Shown here piece by piece: positions 33,324 through 42,325 of a DNA stretch of 64,000 nt. Below the pieces are notes generated by a model. It did no database searches and was not told the origin of the DNA. It worked only from the letters and a program-made list of their open reading frames with translations. Position 1 is the stretch's first letter. Each line of letters starts with the position of its first letter. The position numbers were made by a program, and so were the translations under genes. The stretch covers positions 62,001-126,000 of the forward strand of contig NZ_CP076538.1 in NCBI RefSeq assembly GCF_018885265.1, given 5' to 3'. This DNA is from Amycolatopsis aidingensis (GTDB taxonomy: Bacteria; Actinomycetota; Actinomycetes; Mycobacteriales; Pseudonocardiaceae).

Positions 33324-34566
33324 CGACGCGGGGGACGGCACCGCGGGCGCGCTCGCCGAACCGGTGACCCCGGTCCGGGCCGGGTGGATCGCACTGCTGT
33401 TCCTCGCCAACATCGGGCTCTGGTTCGCCCTGATCACGCCGATCCAGGTGTTGTTGCCACAACAGGCCGCGCTGCTCGACGCCGCGCACAAGGAGACGGT
33501 GTTCGGGGTGGTCACCGGGGTCGGTGCGCTGGTCTCGGCCCTGGTCAACCCGCTCGCCGGGATGGCTTCGGACCGCACGGCCTCCCGCTTCGGCCGGCGG
33601 CACCCGTGGACCGTGGGCGGGGCGCTGACCGCCATGGTCGGCTTCGTCCTGCTGGCAGGCGCCACCGACATCGTGCTGATGACCTTCGGCTGGTGCGTGG
33701 TGCAGGCCGGGCTGAACGCCACCCTCGCCGCGCTCACCGCCGCCCTGCCGGACCGGGTTCCGGTACGGCAGCGCGCCAGGGTCTCCGGGTTCGTCGGAAT
33801 CACCCAGATCGGCGGCACCCTGCTCGGCACCATCGTGGTCACCACCATGGTGGCCGGGGTCGGGGCCGGATACCTGGTGTGCGGCGGGTTCGTGGTGCTG
33901 TGCGCGCTCGCCTTCGCAACCCGCACCCCGGACGCCGTGCTGCCCGCCCGGCCCGCCGAGCCGTTCACCCGCTCCCTGCGCCGCATCTGGGTCTCGCCGC
34001 GCCGCCATCCCGACTTCGGCTACGCCTGGCTCGGGCATTTCTGCACCCAGGTCGGCAACGCGCTCGGCGTGATGTACCTGCTGTTCTTCCTCACCGATGT
34101 GGTGCGGCTGCCCGATCCCGAGGCCGGGCTGCGTACCGCGATGGTGATCTACGCGGTCGCCGTGGTCTTCGGCGCGGTGCTCACCGGCAAGCTGTCCGAC
34201 CGCACCGGGCGGCGCAAGCCGTATATATACGCCTCGGTGCTGCTGATGAGTGCCGCCGTCGGGCTGCTGGTGTGCTGGCAGACCTGGACCGCGACGATGA
34301 TCGCGGCGGTGACCCTCGGCTTCGGGTTCGGCGTGTACGCCGCGGTCGGGCTGGCGCTGCTGACCCAGGTGCTGCCCACCGCCTCCGCCAGGGCGAAGGA
34401 CCTGGGAATCGTGAACATCGCGAACTCGCTGCCGCAGGTCATCACCCCGCTGGTGGCCACCGTCGTGCTGGCCTACCTCGGCGGCTACCGGGGCCTGTAC
34501 GCGGTCGCGGCGATCGTCACCCTCGCCGCCGGGGTCTTCATCAGCCGGGTCCGCTCTGTTTCCTAG
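33316..34566 (+). CDS. MFS sugar transporter (glucoside uptake candidate)
   Basis: A 416-residue membrane protein with about 12 hydrophobic segments. The loop 2-3 motif GMASDRTASRFGRRHPW and its counterpart GKLSDRTGRRKPYIY are MFS/GPH signatures. The ATG overlaps the beta-glucosidase stop by 8 bp, so the genes are translationally coupled. Context therefore suggests transport of a beta-glucoside such as cellobiose, by inference. It ends at TAG 34564-34566 before a repeat-rich gap. Confidence 0.9.
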   Translation: MRSDAGDGTAGALAEPVTPVRAGWIALLFLANIGLWFALITPIQVLLPQQAALLDAAHKETVFGVVTGVGALVSALVNPLAGMASDRTASRFGRRHPWTVGGALTAMVGFVLLAGATDIVLMTFGWCVVQAGLNATLAALTAALPDRVPVRQRARVSGFVGITQIGGTLLGTIVVTTMVAGVGAGYLVCGGFVVLCALAFATRTPDAVLPARPAEPFTRSLRRIWVSPRRHPDFGYAWLGHFCTQVGNALGVMYLLFFLTDVVRLPDPEAGLRTAMVIYAVAVVFGAVLTGKLSDRTGRRKPYIYASVLLMSAAVGLLVCWQTWTATMIAAVTLGFGFGVYAAVGLALLTQVLPTASARAKDLGIVNIANSLPQVITPLVATVVLAYLGGYRGLYAVAAIVTLAAGVFISRVRSVS

Positions 34567-34580
34567 GAAAACAGCGGGTT

Positions 34581-34700
34581 GGCCGTGCCTTGCGTATGGA
34601 ACCGCGGGCTGTGTTTGATCGGCCTCGCTCGTTCCTCGCTCGGCGTGCTGGGCCCGCGAAGTGCGGCGGGCGGCCGTGCCTTGCGTATGGAACCGCGGGC
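34581..34700. repeat. Two perfect 29-bp direct repeats
   Basis: The 29-mer starting GGCCGTGCCTTGCGTATGGA is present at 34581-34609 and again at 34672-34700. The copies are 91 bp apart start to start. They lie directly downstream of the MFS gene. The second copy forms the left part of the hairpin at 34693-34745. Confidence 0.9.
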
Positions 34701-34745
34701 CGGTGCCGGTCGGGGGGAGGGGAGTGCAACGGCACCGGCCCGCGG
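34693..34745. terminator. Strong 16-bp stem-loop downstream of the MFS gene
   Basis: CCGCGGGCCGGTGCCG (34693-34708) and CGGCACCGGCCCGCGG (34730-34745) are exact complements with a 21-nt G-rich loop. No U-tract follows, as is usual for actinobacterial factor-independent terminators. Confidence 0.7.
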
Positions 34746-34897
34746 AGTATCGGGGCCGCACTGTGGGCGGGGACCACAGCTTGCTATCTGCAATTTTGGT
34801 TCGCGGCTGGTGATGATCAACCTAGCGGCAGATTGAGCGCTCCGCCAGCGGTTGAGCCGTTAATTTTTCGATTAATCGTGTACTTCCTGGTGGGGTA

Positions 34898-34946
34898 CCG
34901 GCAGTTGGCTCGTCACGCTCGGGGGTACGGACGAGCCAACTGCCGG
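34898..34946. terminator. Second strong stem-loop, 17-bp perfect stem
   Basis: CCGGCAGTTGGCTCGTC (34898-34914) and GACGAGCCAACTGCCGG (34930-34946) are exact complements with a 15-nt loop. It sits just upstream of an AT-rich segment when read on the minus strand and could terminate the two small minus-strand genes that follow it. Confidence 0.75.
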
Positions 34947-35015
34947 CGTCGGTGGGGAGGCTGGGGCCGACCTGACGGGGCCATTCGGTCGACCGGCCTC
35001 ACCGGACCGGGGAGG

Positions 35016-35420
35016 TTATCCGGCCGGAGCCGGGGTCTGCGGCAGTAACGCATGCCGGCCGCGCGTATCGCCCGCAGCCTGGTGCGTGGCCTGGGCAGGC
35101 AACGGGGACCGCTTGCGGCCACGCCCGCGTGGGGTTTCCTGCGGGGCGAGGCCACCGGCGACCAGGTGCTCGTGCGCAACCTGCCAGACCGAGCAGGGAG
35201 CCTTGCACCGGTGCCAGCGGGTGGAGCAGGTGGGGCAGTCCCCGCGGGCGTCCGGCTCGTGAGCACGGAGGATGGCCCGCCACCCCTCGGTCAGCCGGGG
35301 CAGCTCGGAGCGTGCCACGGACACCAGGGACGGCGCGTCCGCGCGGTCGGCTAGGTCGGAGAGCATGTCGAGGCGTTCCCACACGGCGTTGCGGAGAACC
35401 TGCCCGAGGATCTGATCCAC
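35016..35420 (-). CDS. Small Cys-rich protein of unknown function
   Basis: About 134 residues from GTG at 35420 (VDQILGQVLRNAVWERLDML). The first 70 residues are helical; then come CPTCSTRWHRCKAPCSVWQ and nearby HEHL, which could bind zinc, and a basic C-terminus (RGRGRKRSPL). It follows the 118-residue protein by 13 nt on the same strand, so the two probably form an operon divergent from the XRE-TPR regulator. I do not recognise a characterised family. Confidence 0.6.
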   Translation of the reverse strand: MDQILGQVLRNAVWERLDMLSDLADRADAPSLVSVARSELPRLTEGWRAILRAHEPDARGDCPTCSTRWHRCKAPCSVWQVAHEHLVAGGLAPQETPRGRGRKRSPLPAQATHQAAGDTRGRHALLPQTPAPAG

Positions 35421-35433
35421 CTGAAACTCACCG

Positions 35434-35790
35434 TTACCTTTCCGCCAGTTTGGCGGCTTCGTTGAGCGCGGTCCTGAGTTCACCGAGCTGGCCCGCGGTC
35501 AGCCGTGCGGTCTCGCCGGGCGGCCCGACCAGGACGACCTCGTCCTCGTCGACGAACACCGTCACACACCGCTCCCGGCTGATCAGATCACCGCACTGCA
35601 CCCGCCATACCGGCTGGCCGCCCTCGTGCTTGCGCGCGTTCGTGCCATTGGCCGTAGCGCGCGGATCGCTGTGGCGGATCGACGGTGGTGCCGACCGCGA
35701 CTGCGAGACATGCCCGTTGGCGGCGGGCGGCCGCACGGAACTCGGGACGGTCGCAGCACGCCCGGCTGTGATCGAATCCACGAACTCCAC
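35434..35790 (-). CDS. Small hypothetical protein (118 residues) divergent from an XRE regulator
   Basis: GTG at 35790 with a GGAGGGAG RBS 3-4 nt upstream. The first 55 residues are Ser/Ala/Arg-rich and probably disordered. The conserved-looking end (CVTVFVDEDEVVLVGPPGE, LTAGQLGELRTALNEAAKL) folds as beta strands plus a helix. This resembles small proteins found beside XRE regulators in Pseudonocardiaceae, where DUF397-like partners are common, but no family is certain. Confidence 0.6.
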   Translation of the reverse strand: MEFVDSITAGRAATVPSSVRPPAANGHVSQSRSAPPSIRHSDPRATANGTNARKHEGGQPVWRVQCGDLISRERCVTVFVDEDEVVLVGPPGETARLTAGQLGELRTALNEAAKLAER

Positions 35791-36088
35791 GACTCCCTCC
35801 GCTGTTTCTCGGCGGCTGCGTGCCGCTCGGGGTGGTTCCTTCTCTGGTTGCTCTCCGTGACCGCTGTCCGTATCGGGTCGCTCACGGAGAACTGAGATCT
35901 ACATTGCGACGAAACGAAGGCCGAAAGAAGGTCCGGTGGGCGTCATAGCGGCGACCGGCTCGAGTTCCACGTTAAGCGGTCGGCGGAGTTCGGCCCGGCC
36001 GATCAGCCCCGATAATCAGGGCTTCGCGCGGTTGAATAGCCATGCCTACGCTGACTACGACGCCCAACGGACTGTGAGGGTGCACCAC

Positions 36089-37459
36089 ATGGACGCAGAC
36101 GCCGACCGGCACGGTCATCCGATTCCCCAGGAAACCTGGGACCACCCGGAGATGCGGGATGCGCTGGCCAGCAGAGAGATCAGCGCGATCTACCGGATAC
36201 TGCGCCGGCACGGTGTCTCCCAGCGCCAGATCGCGGCGATGACCGGCCAGTCACAGTCCGAGGTGTCGGAGATCCTCAAGGGTCGCCAGGTCATGGCGTA
36301 CGACGTGCTCGCCAGGATTGCCGTCGGCCTCGGCGTCCCTCGGGGGTACATGGGCCTCGCGTACGACGAGGCCACGGCGGTACAGGTCCGCAGCTCGGCT
36401 GCGGATCAGCAGGCTGAGGAGGACGAGTCGGTGAAACGGCGGAAGTTCCTCGCGCATGCTGCCCAGGTCACCATGGGTGCGGCCGTCTTCGGGCCGTCCT
36501 CCGACGCCTGGGCGGCGAACCCGGCGAGGACGCCCGCACCGGGGCGGATCGGAATGACCGACGTCCGGCAGGTGGAAGCGGCGACCAGAGCGCTACGCGC
36601 GCTCGACTACCAGTACGGCGGCGGCTTCTGCCGGGACGCCGTGGTGGCCCAGCTGTCATGGGGCCAGCAGATGCTGCAGGCCCAGGGCGCGGACGCGGTG
36701 AAGAACCGGCTGTACGTGGCGCTGGCCGACCTGCACAGCCTGGCCGGCTGGACCTCGTTCGACATCGGCCTGTTCGACTCCGCACGGGGCCACTTCGCCA
36801 ACGCGCTCGAGCTGGCCAAGCAGGGCGACAGTCACCCGCTGGTGGCCAATGTGCTCTACCGGATGGGGCGGGTCTACCTGCACCAGGACGCGCCGAACGA
36901 CGCGCTCAAGCTGTTCCAGCTCGGCCAGCTGGCCGCCCAGGAGTCCGGCTCCGACCTCGCGGTCGCCGTGCTCTGCGCGAACGAGGCATGGGCCTACGCG
37001 ATGATGGGCAACGAGGAGCAGGCGATGAAGCTGCTCGGCTGGACCAAGGACGCCTTCTCCCGGTCCGACCTGAGCAGCGCGGAGTCCTGGGTGCGCTTCT
37101 TCAACGAGACCGACGTCTACGCCATGGTCGGCACCGTGCACACCGCGCTGGCCAGGCATGACACCGCACACACCAAGTTCGCCATCCCGGCGCTCACCAA
37201 GGCGATCGACTGCTATGGCGACGACATGGCCCGCAGCAAGACCTTCAACCTCAGCGCGCTGGCGACCAACCACCTGCTGGATGGGGACATCGACCAGGGC
37301 GCCAGGGTAGGCGGCAAGGCACTGGACCACGCCGAGGGACTGAAGTCCCAGCGGATCAAGGACCGGATGCAGCCGATGAAGGAGGAAGCGGAGCGCAGGA
37401 GCAACAATGCCGACGCCCGGGAGCTGTACGAGCGCTACAACGCGCTCTACTCCACGTAG
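36089..37459 (+). CDS. XRE-family helix-turn-helix regulator with TPR-like C-terminal domain
   Basis: A 456-residue protein. ATG at 36089 after GAGGG. Residues about 30-90 form the HTH (IYRILRRHGVSQRQIAAMTG, QSEVSEILKGRQVMAYDVL). A linker has VKRRKFLAHAAQ, twin-arginine-like but internal. Residues about 170-450 are TPR-like helices (LYRMGRVYLHQDAPNDALKL, AQESGSDLAVAVLCANEAWA). This architecture is typical of actinobacterial developmental or antibiotic-cluster regulators that sense a peptide or protein through the TPR part. It is divergent from the two small genes at 35016-35790. Confidence 0.88.
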   Translation: MDADADRHGHPIPQETWDHPEMRDALASREISAIYRILRRHGVSQRQIAAMTGQSQSEVSEILKGRQVMAYDVLARIAVGLGVPRGYMGLAYDEATAVQVRSSAADQQAEEDESVKRRKFLAHAAQVTMGAAVFGPSSDAWAANPARTPAPGRIGMTDVRQVEAATRALRALDYQYGGGFCRDAVVAQLSWGQQMLQAQGADAVKNRLYVALADLHSLAGWTSFDIGLFDSARGHFANALELAKQGDSHPLVANVLYRMGRVYLHQDAPNDALKLFQLGQLAAQESGSDLAVAVLCANEAWAYAMMGNEEQAMKLLGWTKDAFSRSDLSSAESWVRFFNETDVYAMVGTVHTALARHDTAHTKFAIPALTKAIDCYGDDMARSKTFNLSALATNHLLDGDIDQGARVGGKALDHAEGLKSQRIKDRMQPMKEEAERRSNNADARELYERYNALYST

Positions 37460-37505
37460 CGAGCGGCCCGAAGGGGGACTGCGCGCACCGGGGGAAGGGC
37501 CCGTC

Positions 37506-38393
37506 TTGGACGGCCGGTTCACCAGGGAGAAGCTGCACGAGGCGCTGGTACACACCTGCGGGCGGCTCGGCCTGGACGCCAGGGGCGCGACCCTGCTGCG
37601 GTTCACCAACAACGCGGTGTACTCGCTGGCCGACGCCCCCGTCGTGGTACGCATCGTCGGCTCCCGCACGCTGCGGCACCGGGCGGACAAGGTGGTCCGG
37701 GTCGCCGAGTACTTCGCCGAGCGCGGGGTGCCCGCCATCCGGCTGCTCCCCGGGCTGGACCAACCGCTGCGCGTCGGTGAGCACGTAGTCACGGTGTGGT
37801 GGCGGGTGCCGCATACCGGGATACCGGCGGGTCCGGCCGACCTCGGCGGGCTGCTGCGCCGGGTACACGACCTGCCCCTGCCCGAGCGGGTCGGCCCGTG
37901 GTCCCCGCTGGACGACGTCCGGGCCAGGGTGGCCGACGCCGAGGAGCTGGACCCCGGCGACCGCCGCTTCCTGCTGGATCGCTGCGCCGAGGTGGCCGAG
38001 TCGCTGGACCGGCTGGACTTCGCCCTGCCGCCCGCGCTGGTGCACGGCGACGCCCACCCCGGCAACGTGATCGTGGGCCCGGACGGCCCGCTGCTGTGCG
38101 ATTTCGATTCCTCCTGCATCGGGCCGCCGGAATGGGATCTCACCCCGCTGGCTGTCGGAAGGGAACGATTCGGGGATCCGGCGGGCCGGTACCAGGCACT
38201 CGCGGATGCCTATGGATTCGATGTAACGAAATGGTCTGGTTTCGCGGTACTCAAGGCAGCGCGTGAACTCAAGCTCACTACGAGTGTGCTGCCGATCCTG
38301 CGAAGCCACCCGCGGGTACGGGGCGAGCTGCACCGGCGGCTGGATGATTTACGCGCGGGTAGGAGGCTGGCCCACTGGCGGCGCTACCGCTGA
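37506..38393 (+). CDS. Aminoglycoside phosphotransferase-fold (APH) kinase
   Basis: A 295-residue APH/ChoK-like kinase. The N-lobe has LLRFTNNAVYSL and PVVVRIVGS (ATP Lys region atypical). The catalytic loop is HGDAHPGNV with Asp183, and the metal site LLCDFDSS has Asp200; EWDLTPLAVGRERFG follows. TTG at 37506 is inferred as the start because GGGGGAAGGG lies about 6 nt upstream. Family members phosphorylate aminoglycosides, macrolides, sugars or choline; this one's substrate is unknown. It is 46 bp after the XRE-TPR gene, probably co-transcribed. Confidence 0.85.
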   Translation: MDGRFTREKLHEALVHTCGRLGLDARGATLLRFTNNAVYSLADAPVVVRIVGSRTLRHRADKVVRVAEYFAERGVPAIRLLPGLDQPLRVGEHVVTVWWRVPHTGIPAGPADLGGLLRRVHDLPLPERVGPWSPLDDVRARVADAEELDPGDRRFLLDRCAEVAESLDRLDFALPPALVHGDAHPGNVIVGPDGPLLCDFDSSCIGPPEWDLTPLAVGRERFGDPAGRYQALADAYGFDVTKWSGFAVLKAARELKLTTSVLPILRSHPRVRGELHRRLDDLRAGRRLAHWRRYR

Positions 38394-38726
38394 GTGGGCG
38401 ATCGATTGGCTGGGACCGGTGACGTTCGGCGACGGTAAAAGACCGTTCGCCGTATTGGTCTGCGATGTCACTGTCTGGTCACAAGTTCGGTACTGCTAGT
38501 CAGCCGATCTGTGGGAATCCACACCCCGAATGTGCAATTTGCGACTACGGAGTGCGACATCCTGCGCGGGCCGTCAGCCCACACCAGAGCTACGGAAAAC
38601 CTCACGAGAAAGGTGGTAACGGACCGGCTCCGAAAAGCAGCGGTTTCCGGCCCGGAACGTCTAGGCTGCGCAACACGCCAAAGCCACCGACACCACAGCA
38701 GCCCTAGCCCTGGAGAGCCGCACCCG
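38394..38726. other. 333-bp intergenic region upstream of the osmoprotectant ABC operon
   Basis: The first part carries the APH terminator candidate. The rest (about 38455-38700) is moderately AT-rich and contains AAGTTCGGTACTGCTAGTC and CAATTTGCGACTACGGAGTG, which could be promoter sequence. GGAG at 38711-38715 is the RBS of the permease gene. I saw no c-di-AMP (ydaO) riboswitch signature. Confidence 0.45.
38427..38452. terminator. Bulged stem-loop after the APH gene
   Basis: CGGCGACGGT (38427-38436) pairs with ACCGTTCGCCG (38442-38452) through one bulged T, with loop AAAAG. It lies 34 nt after the APH stop codon and probably ends that transcript. Confidence 0.5.
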
Positions 38727-39374
38727 ATGACCGTGTTCGAGTACGTGGCCGATCGATGGGATCGGCTCTACCTGCAAGGGCTGTTGCACGCCAGCGCCGT
38801 CGTCCAGTGCACGATCATCGCGGCGGTGCTCGGGGTGGGGATCGGGATCGCGGTGTACCGCAGCCCGCTCGGCTCGGCCCTGGCCACCGCGCTGGCCAGC
38901 AGCATCCTGACCATCCCCTCGTTCGCCCTGCTCGGCCTGCTGATCCCGGTGGTGGGGCTGGGCACCGAGCCCACGGTGATCGCGCTGGTGCTGTACGCCC
39001 TGCTGCCGATCGTGCGCAACACCATCGTGGGCCTCGGCGGGGTGGATCCCGCGATCACCGACGCGGCCAAGGGCATCGGGATGAGCAGGATCGGCGTGCT
39101 GAGCCGGATCGAGCTGCGGCTGGCCTGGCCGGCGATCCTGGCCGGGATGCGGGTGGCCACCCAGATGCTGATGGGTATCGCGGTGATCGCCGCCTACGCG
39201 AAGGGGCCGGGGCTCGGCTCCGAGGTGTTCTCCGGGCTGACCAGGGCGGGTAGCGCGAACTCGCTCAACCAGGCCCTCGCCGGGACCGTCGGGGTCGTAC
39301 TGCTGGCGCTGGTGCTCGACGGCATCTATGTCCTGATCGCTCGCTTCACCGTCTCGAGGGGTATCCGTGCCTGA
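38727..39374 (+). CDS. ABC permease for glycine betaine/choline-type osmoprotectants (OpuCB-like)
   Basis: A 215-residue permease with five to six hydrophobic segments. Family core: ILTIPSFALLGLLIPVVGLG, YALLPIVRNTIVGLGGVDP, then the EAA loop DAAKGIGMSRIGVLSRIELR. It matches ProW/OpuCB permeases. ATG at 38727. It overlaps the next gene by 8 bp. Together the four genes make a complete quaternary-amine uptake system. Confidence 0.92.
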   Translation: MTVFEYVADRWDRLYLQGLLHASAVVQCTIIAAVLGVGIGIAVYRSPLGSALATALASSILTIPSFALLGLLIPVVGLGTEPTVIALVLYALLPIVRNTIVGLGGVDPAITDAAKGIGMSRIGVLSRIELRLAWPAILAGMRVATQMLMGIAVIAAYAKGPGLGSEVFSGLTRAGSANSLNQALAGTVGVVLLALVLDGIYVLIARFTVSRGIRA

Positions 39375-40539
39375 GAATGACGCCGTATCCGGGGTCGAAC
39401 TGGAACTCGAACACGTCACCAAGCGGTACCCCGGTACGAAGGAACCCGCGGTGCACGACTTCTCCATGGTGGTGCCCGCCGGGAAGATCGTGATCTTCGT
39501 CGGGCCGTCCGGCTGCGGCAAGACCACCACCATGCGGATGATCAACCGGTTGATCGAGCCCACCTCGGGCCGGATCACCATCGGCGGGGAGGACGCGCTC
39601 GAGCTCAACCCGGACACCCTGCGCCGCCGGGTCGGCTACGCCATCCAGCAGGCCGGGCTGTTCCCGCACTTCACCGTGGCGCAGAACATCGCGGTGGTGC
39701 CCGGCCTGCTGAACTGGTCCAAGCAGCGGATCGCCGACCGGGTGGACGAGATGATGGACCTGGTCGGGCTGGATCCCGCGACCTACCGCGACCGCCATCC
39801 GCGGCAGCTGTCCGGCGGGCAGCAGCAGCGGGTCGGGGTGGCAAGGGCGCTGGCAGCCGATCCACCGGTACTGCTGATGGACGAGCCTTTCGGCGCGGTG
39901 GACCCGATCACCAGGGGAAACCTGCAGGACGAGCTGCTGCGGCTGCAGACCGAACTGCGCAAGACGATCGTCTTCGTCACGCACGACTTCGACGAGGCGG
40001 TCAAGCTGGGTGACCGGATCGCGGTGCTCGGCAACCAGTCCTCGATCCTGCAGTACGACACCCCGGAGGCGATCCTGGCCAACCCGGCCGACGACACCGT
40101 GGCCGGGTTCGTCGGCGCGGGCGCCTCACTCAAGCAGCTCACCCTGCTGCGGGTGCGCGATGTGGAGATCAAGAACGACGCGCTGACCGCGATCGCCGCC
40201 ACGGATTCGCCTGCCGGGCTGCGGGAGAAGCTGGCCGGGCACAAGACGAAGTACGCGCTGGTGCTGGACGAGCGGCGCCGCCCGTTGCGCTGGGTGCACC
40301 TGCGCGAGCTGGCCGCGGCGGGCTCGCTGGCGACCGCGGGCAGGCCGATCGGTGACTCGGTGAGCACGCAGTCCACGCTGCAGGACGCGCTGGAGGCGAT
40401 CATCACCGAGGGCGGGAACGCGGTGGTGACCGGCAGCCGCGGCGAGTACGTCGGGACCATCGACATCAAGACGGTGACCGACACCGTGCAGCAGTTGCGC
40501 GAGGAACACACCGAGAACACCGAGGGTGCGGACGTATGA
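39367..40539 (+). CDS. Osmoprotectant ABC transporter ATP-binding protein with CBS domains (OpuCA/ProV-like)
   Basis: A 390-residue ATPase. Walker A GPSGCGKT, Q-loop YAIQQAGLFPHFTV, signature LSGGQQQR, Walker B LLMDEPFGAVD. The C-terminal 120 residues contain two CBS-like repeats (KTKYALVLDERRRPLRWVH, and AIITEGGNAVVTGSRGEYVG), which in OpuCA respond to ionic strength or nucleotide. GTG start overlapping the permease gene. Confidence 0.93.
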   Translation: MPENDAVSGVELELEHVTKRYPGTKEPAVHDFSMVVPAGKIVIFVGPSGCGKTTTMRMINRLIEPTSGRITIGGEDALELNPDTLRRRVGYAIQQAGLFPHFTVAQNIAVVPGLLNWSKQRIADRVDEMMDLVGLDPATYRDRHPRQLSGGQQQRVGVARALAADPPVLLMDEPFGAVDPITRGNLQDELLRLQTELRKTIVFVTHDFDEAVKLGDRIAVLGNQSSILQYDTPEAILANPADDTVAGFVGAGASLKQLTLLRVRDVEIKNDALTAIAATDSPAGLREKLAGHKTKYALVLDERRRPLRWVHLRELAAAGSLATAGRPIGDSVSTQSTLQDALEAIITEGGNAVVTGSRGEYVGTIDIKTVTDTVQQLREEHTENTEGADV

Positions 40540-41306
40540 GCACCGTCGCGGGCTTCTCCACCGAGTCGGGCTCGAAGCGCACCGAGCGGATCCGGCTGTT
40601 CGCCCAGCCTGCCGCCGTGGTCGTGATCGTCGCCGCCGTGCTCATCTGGGCGTTCAGCCGGAACAACGACGAGATCGAGGCGGAGTCGATCCAGCCGGGG
40701 GTGCTGCTCACCCGCACCTGGGAACACCTGCTGATCACCATCGTGGTGACCGCCATCGTGGTGGCCGTTGCGGTGCCGCTCGGGGTGATGCTGACCAGGA
40801 GCTGGGCCCGGCCTGCCACCCCGCTGTTCACCGGGATCGCGAACATCGGGCAGGCCGCGCCCGCGCTCGGCGTGATCGTGCTGTTCTTCCTGTGGACCGA
40901 CTGGGAGGGCCTGTGGTGCGCGGCCCTTCCGCTGGCCTTCTACTCGCTGCTGCCGGTGCTGCGCAACACCATCGTCGGGATCCAGTCGGTGGACCCGGCC
41001 CTGGTCGACGCAGGCAGGGGGATCGGCATGTCCGGTCCGGGTGTGCTGCTGCGGATCGAGCTGCCACTGGCGATCCCGCTGATCCTGGCCGGGCTGCGCA
41101 CCTCGCTGGTGCTCGCGGTCGGCACCGCCACGCTGGCGTTCTTCGTCAACGGCGGCGGGCTCGGTGAGCTGATCGACACCGGATACAAACTGAACCGGGT
41201 GCCGGTGCTGGTGGTCGGCGCGGTGCTGGCGGTCGGGCTGGCGCTGCTGGTCGACTGGGTGGGCGCCGTGCTGGAGGAATACCTCGGACCGAGGGGCTTG
41301 GCATGA
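40536..41306 (+). CDS. Second osmoprotectant ABC permease (OpuCD-like)
   Basis: A 256-residue permease with a cytosolic N-terminus, a first helix at 24-42, and the family core (IANIGQAAPALGVIVLFFLW, YSLLPVLRNTIVGIQSVDP). The EAA loop is DAGRGIGMSGPGVLLRIELP. The ATG overlaps the previous TGA by one codon (ATGA), as does its own end with the binding-protein gene. A heterodimeric permease with the 38727 gene is implied. Confidence 0.93.
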   Translation: MSTVAGFSTESGSKRTERIRLFAQPAAVVVIVAAVLIWAFSRNNDEIEAESIQPGVLLTRTWEHLLITIVVTAIVVAVAVPLGVMLTRSWARPATPLFTGIANIGQAAPALGVIVLFFLWTDWEGLWCAALPLAFYSLLPVLRNTIVGIQSVDPALVDAGRGIGMSGPGVLLRIELPLAIPLILAGLRTSLVLAVGTATLAFFVNGGGLGELIDTGYKLNRVPVLVVGAVLAVGLALLVDWVGAVLEEYLGPRGLA

Positions 41307-42289
41307 GAAGGACTGTGATGAGGCACCGGATGCGAGCACTCGCGGCCGCGGCGCTGCTCACGCTGCCCCTGGCCGGGTGCGGGCTGAACGTGAACGCCGC
41401 GGTGCCGTTCAGCGTCGGCCCGGGGTCGATCCGGCCGGCGCCCACGCTCGAGGGCGTGGACATCACCGTGGGATCGAAGGACTTCACCGAGAACATCCTG
41501 CTCGGCTACCTCGCCGAACTGGCGCTGGAGGCCGCCGGGGCGGACGTGATCGACCTGACCAACATCAACGGATCGAACAGCGCGCGGTACGCCCTGCTGG
41601 ACGGGCAGATCGACGTGCAGTGGGAGTACACCGGGACGGGATGGCTGTCCTACCTCGGCAACGACAACCCGATCCCCGGCGAGCAGGAGCAGTACCAGGC
41701 GGTGCGGGAGGCCGACGCCGAGCAGAACGGCATCGCCTGGCTGCAGTACTCGCCGCTGAACAACACCTACGCCTTCGCCACCACCGAGGCCTATGCCCAG
41801 CGGCATGGCCTGGAGTCCACCACGGACATGACGAACTTCCTGAAGGAGAACCCGCAGGAGGCGGTGTTCTGCGTGGAGACGGAGTTCGCCAGCAGGCCGG
41901 ACGGTATGCCGGGGGTGCAGGCCACCTACGGCTTCCCGGTGACCACGACCAAGACCTTCGGCACCGGGGCGATCTACACCGCGATCGACAACGGGATCTG
42001 CAACTTCGGCGAGGTGTTCACCACCGACGGCCGGATCTCCGGGCTCGACCTGCGGGTGCTGGCCGACGACAAGCGGTTCTTCCCGCAGTACAACGCGGCG
42101 GTGACCACCAGGATCTCCTTCCTCGAGCAGTACCCGGTGCTGCGCGAGATCCTGGAACCGATCGCCACGGCCATCGACAACGAGCAGATCACCGAGCTGA
42201 ACAAGCAGGTCGACGTGGACGGAAGGGATCCGGCCAAGGTGGCGCGGGACTGGATGGTGCGGAAGGGCTTCATCACCCTCCCCGACTAG
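41303..42289 (+). CDS. Osmoprotectant-binding lipoprotein (OpuCC/ProX-like)
   Basis: A 328-residue binding protein. Lipobox LPLAGC gives Cys26 as the lipid anchor. The OpuAC signature ITVGSKDFTENILLGYL is present, followed by DGQIDVQWEYTGTGW, SPLNNTYAFATTEAYAQRHG and FGTGAIYTAIDNGICNFGE. Aromatic residues for quaternary amines are expected in this fold. Last gene of the operon. Confidence 0.92.
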   Translation: MRRTVMRHRMRALAAAALLTLPLAGCGLNVNAAVPFSVGPGSIRPAPTLEGVDITVGSKDFTENILLGYLAELALEAAGADVIDLTNINGSNSARYALLDGQIDVQWEYTGTGWLSYLGNDNPIPGEQEQYQAVREADAEQNGIAWLQYSPLNNTYAFATTEAYAQRHGLESTTDMTNFLKENPQEAVFCVETEFASRPDGMPGVQATYGFPVTTTKTFGTGAIYTAIDNGICNFGEVFTTDGRISGLDLRVLADDKRFFPQYNAAVTTRISFLEQYPVLREILEPIATAIDNEQITELNKQVDVDGRDPAKVARDWMVRKGFITLPD

Positions 42290-42325
42290 CACCGCACTGG
42301 CGCAGGTCAGGCGGGTTCTGCCAGC

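Larger units (their letters stand above)
34567..35015. other. 449-bp non-coding, repeat-rich intergenic region
   Basis: Contains the two 29-bp direct repeats and the two hairpins listed separately. An AT-rich stretch at 34812-34885 includes GTTAATTTTTCGATTAATCG with a small TTAAT/ATTAA dyad. No open frame here has believable coding character. The base composition shift suggests an old insertion or degraded element. Confidence 0.6.

Noticed and set aside
33040..34761. Minus-strand frame of 573 codons over the MFS gene and repeats
   Set aside because: Antisense to the MFS gene and partly within the intergenic repeats; repeated His/Gly/Arg composition is artefactual.
38394..38726. A riboswitch in the leader of the osmoprotectant operon
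   Set aside because: I searched by eye for ydaO-type conserved elements and saw none; only a terminator-like hairpin belonging to the upstream gene.
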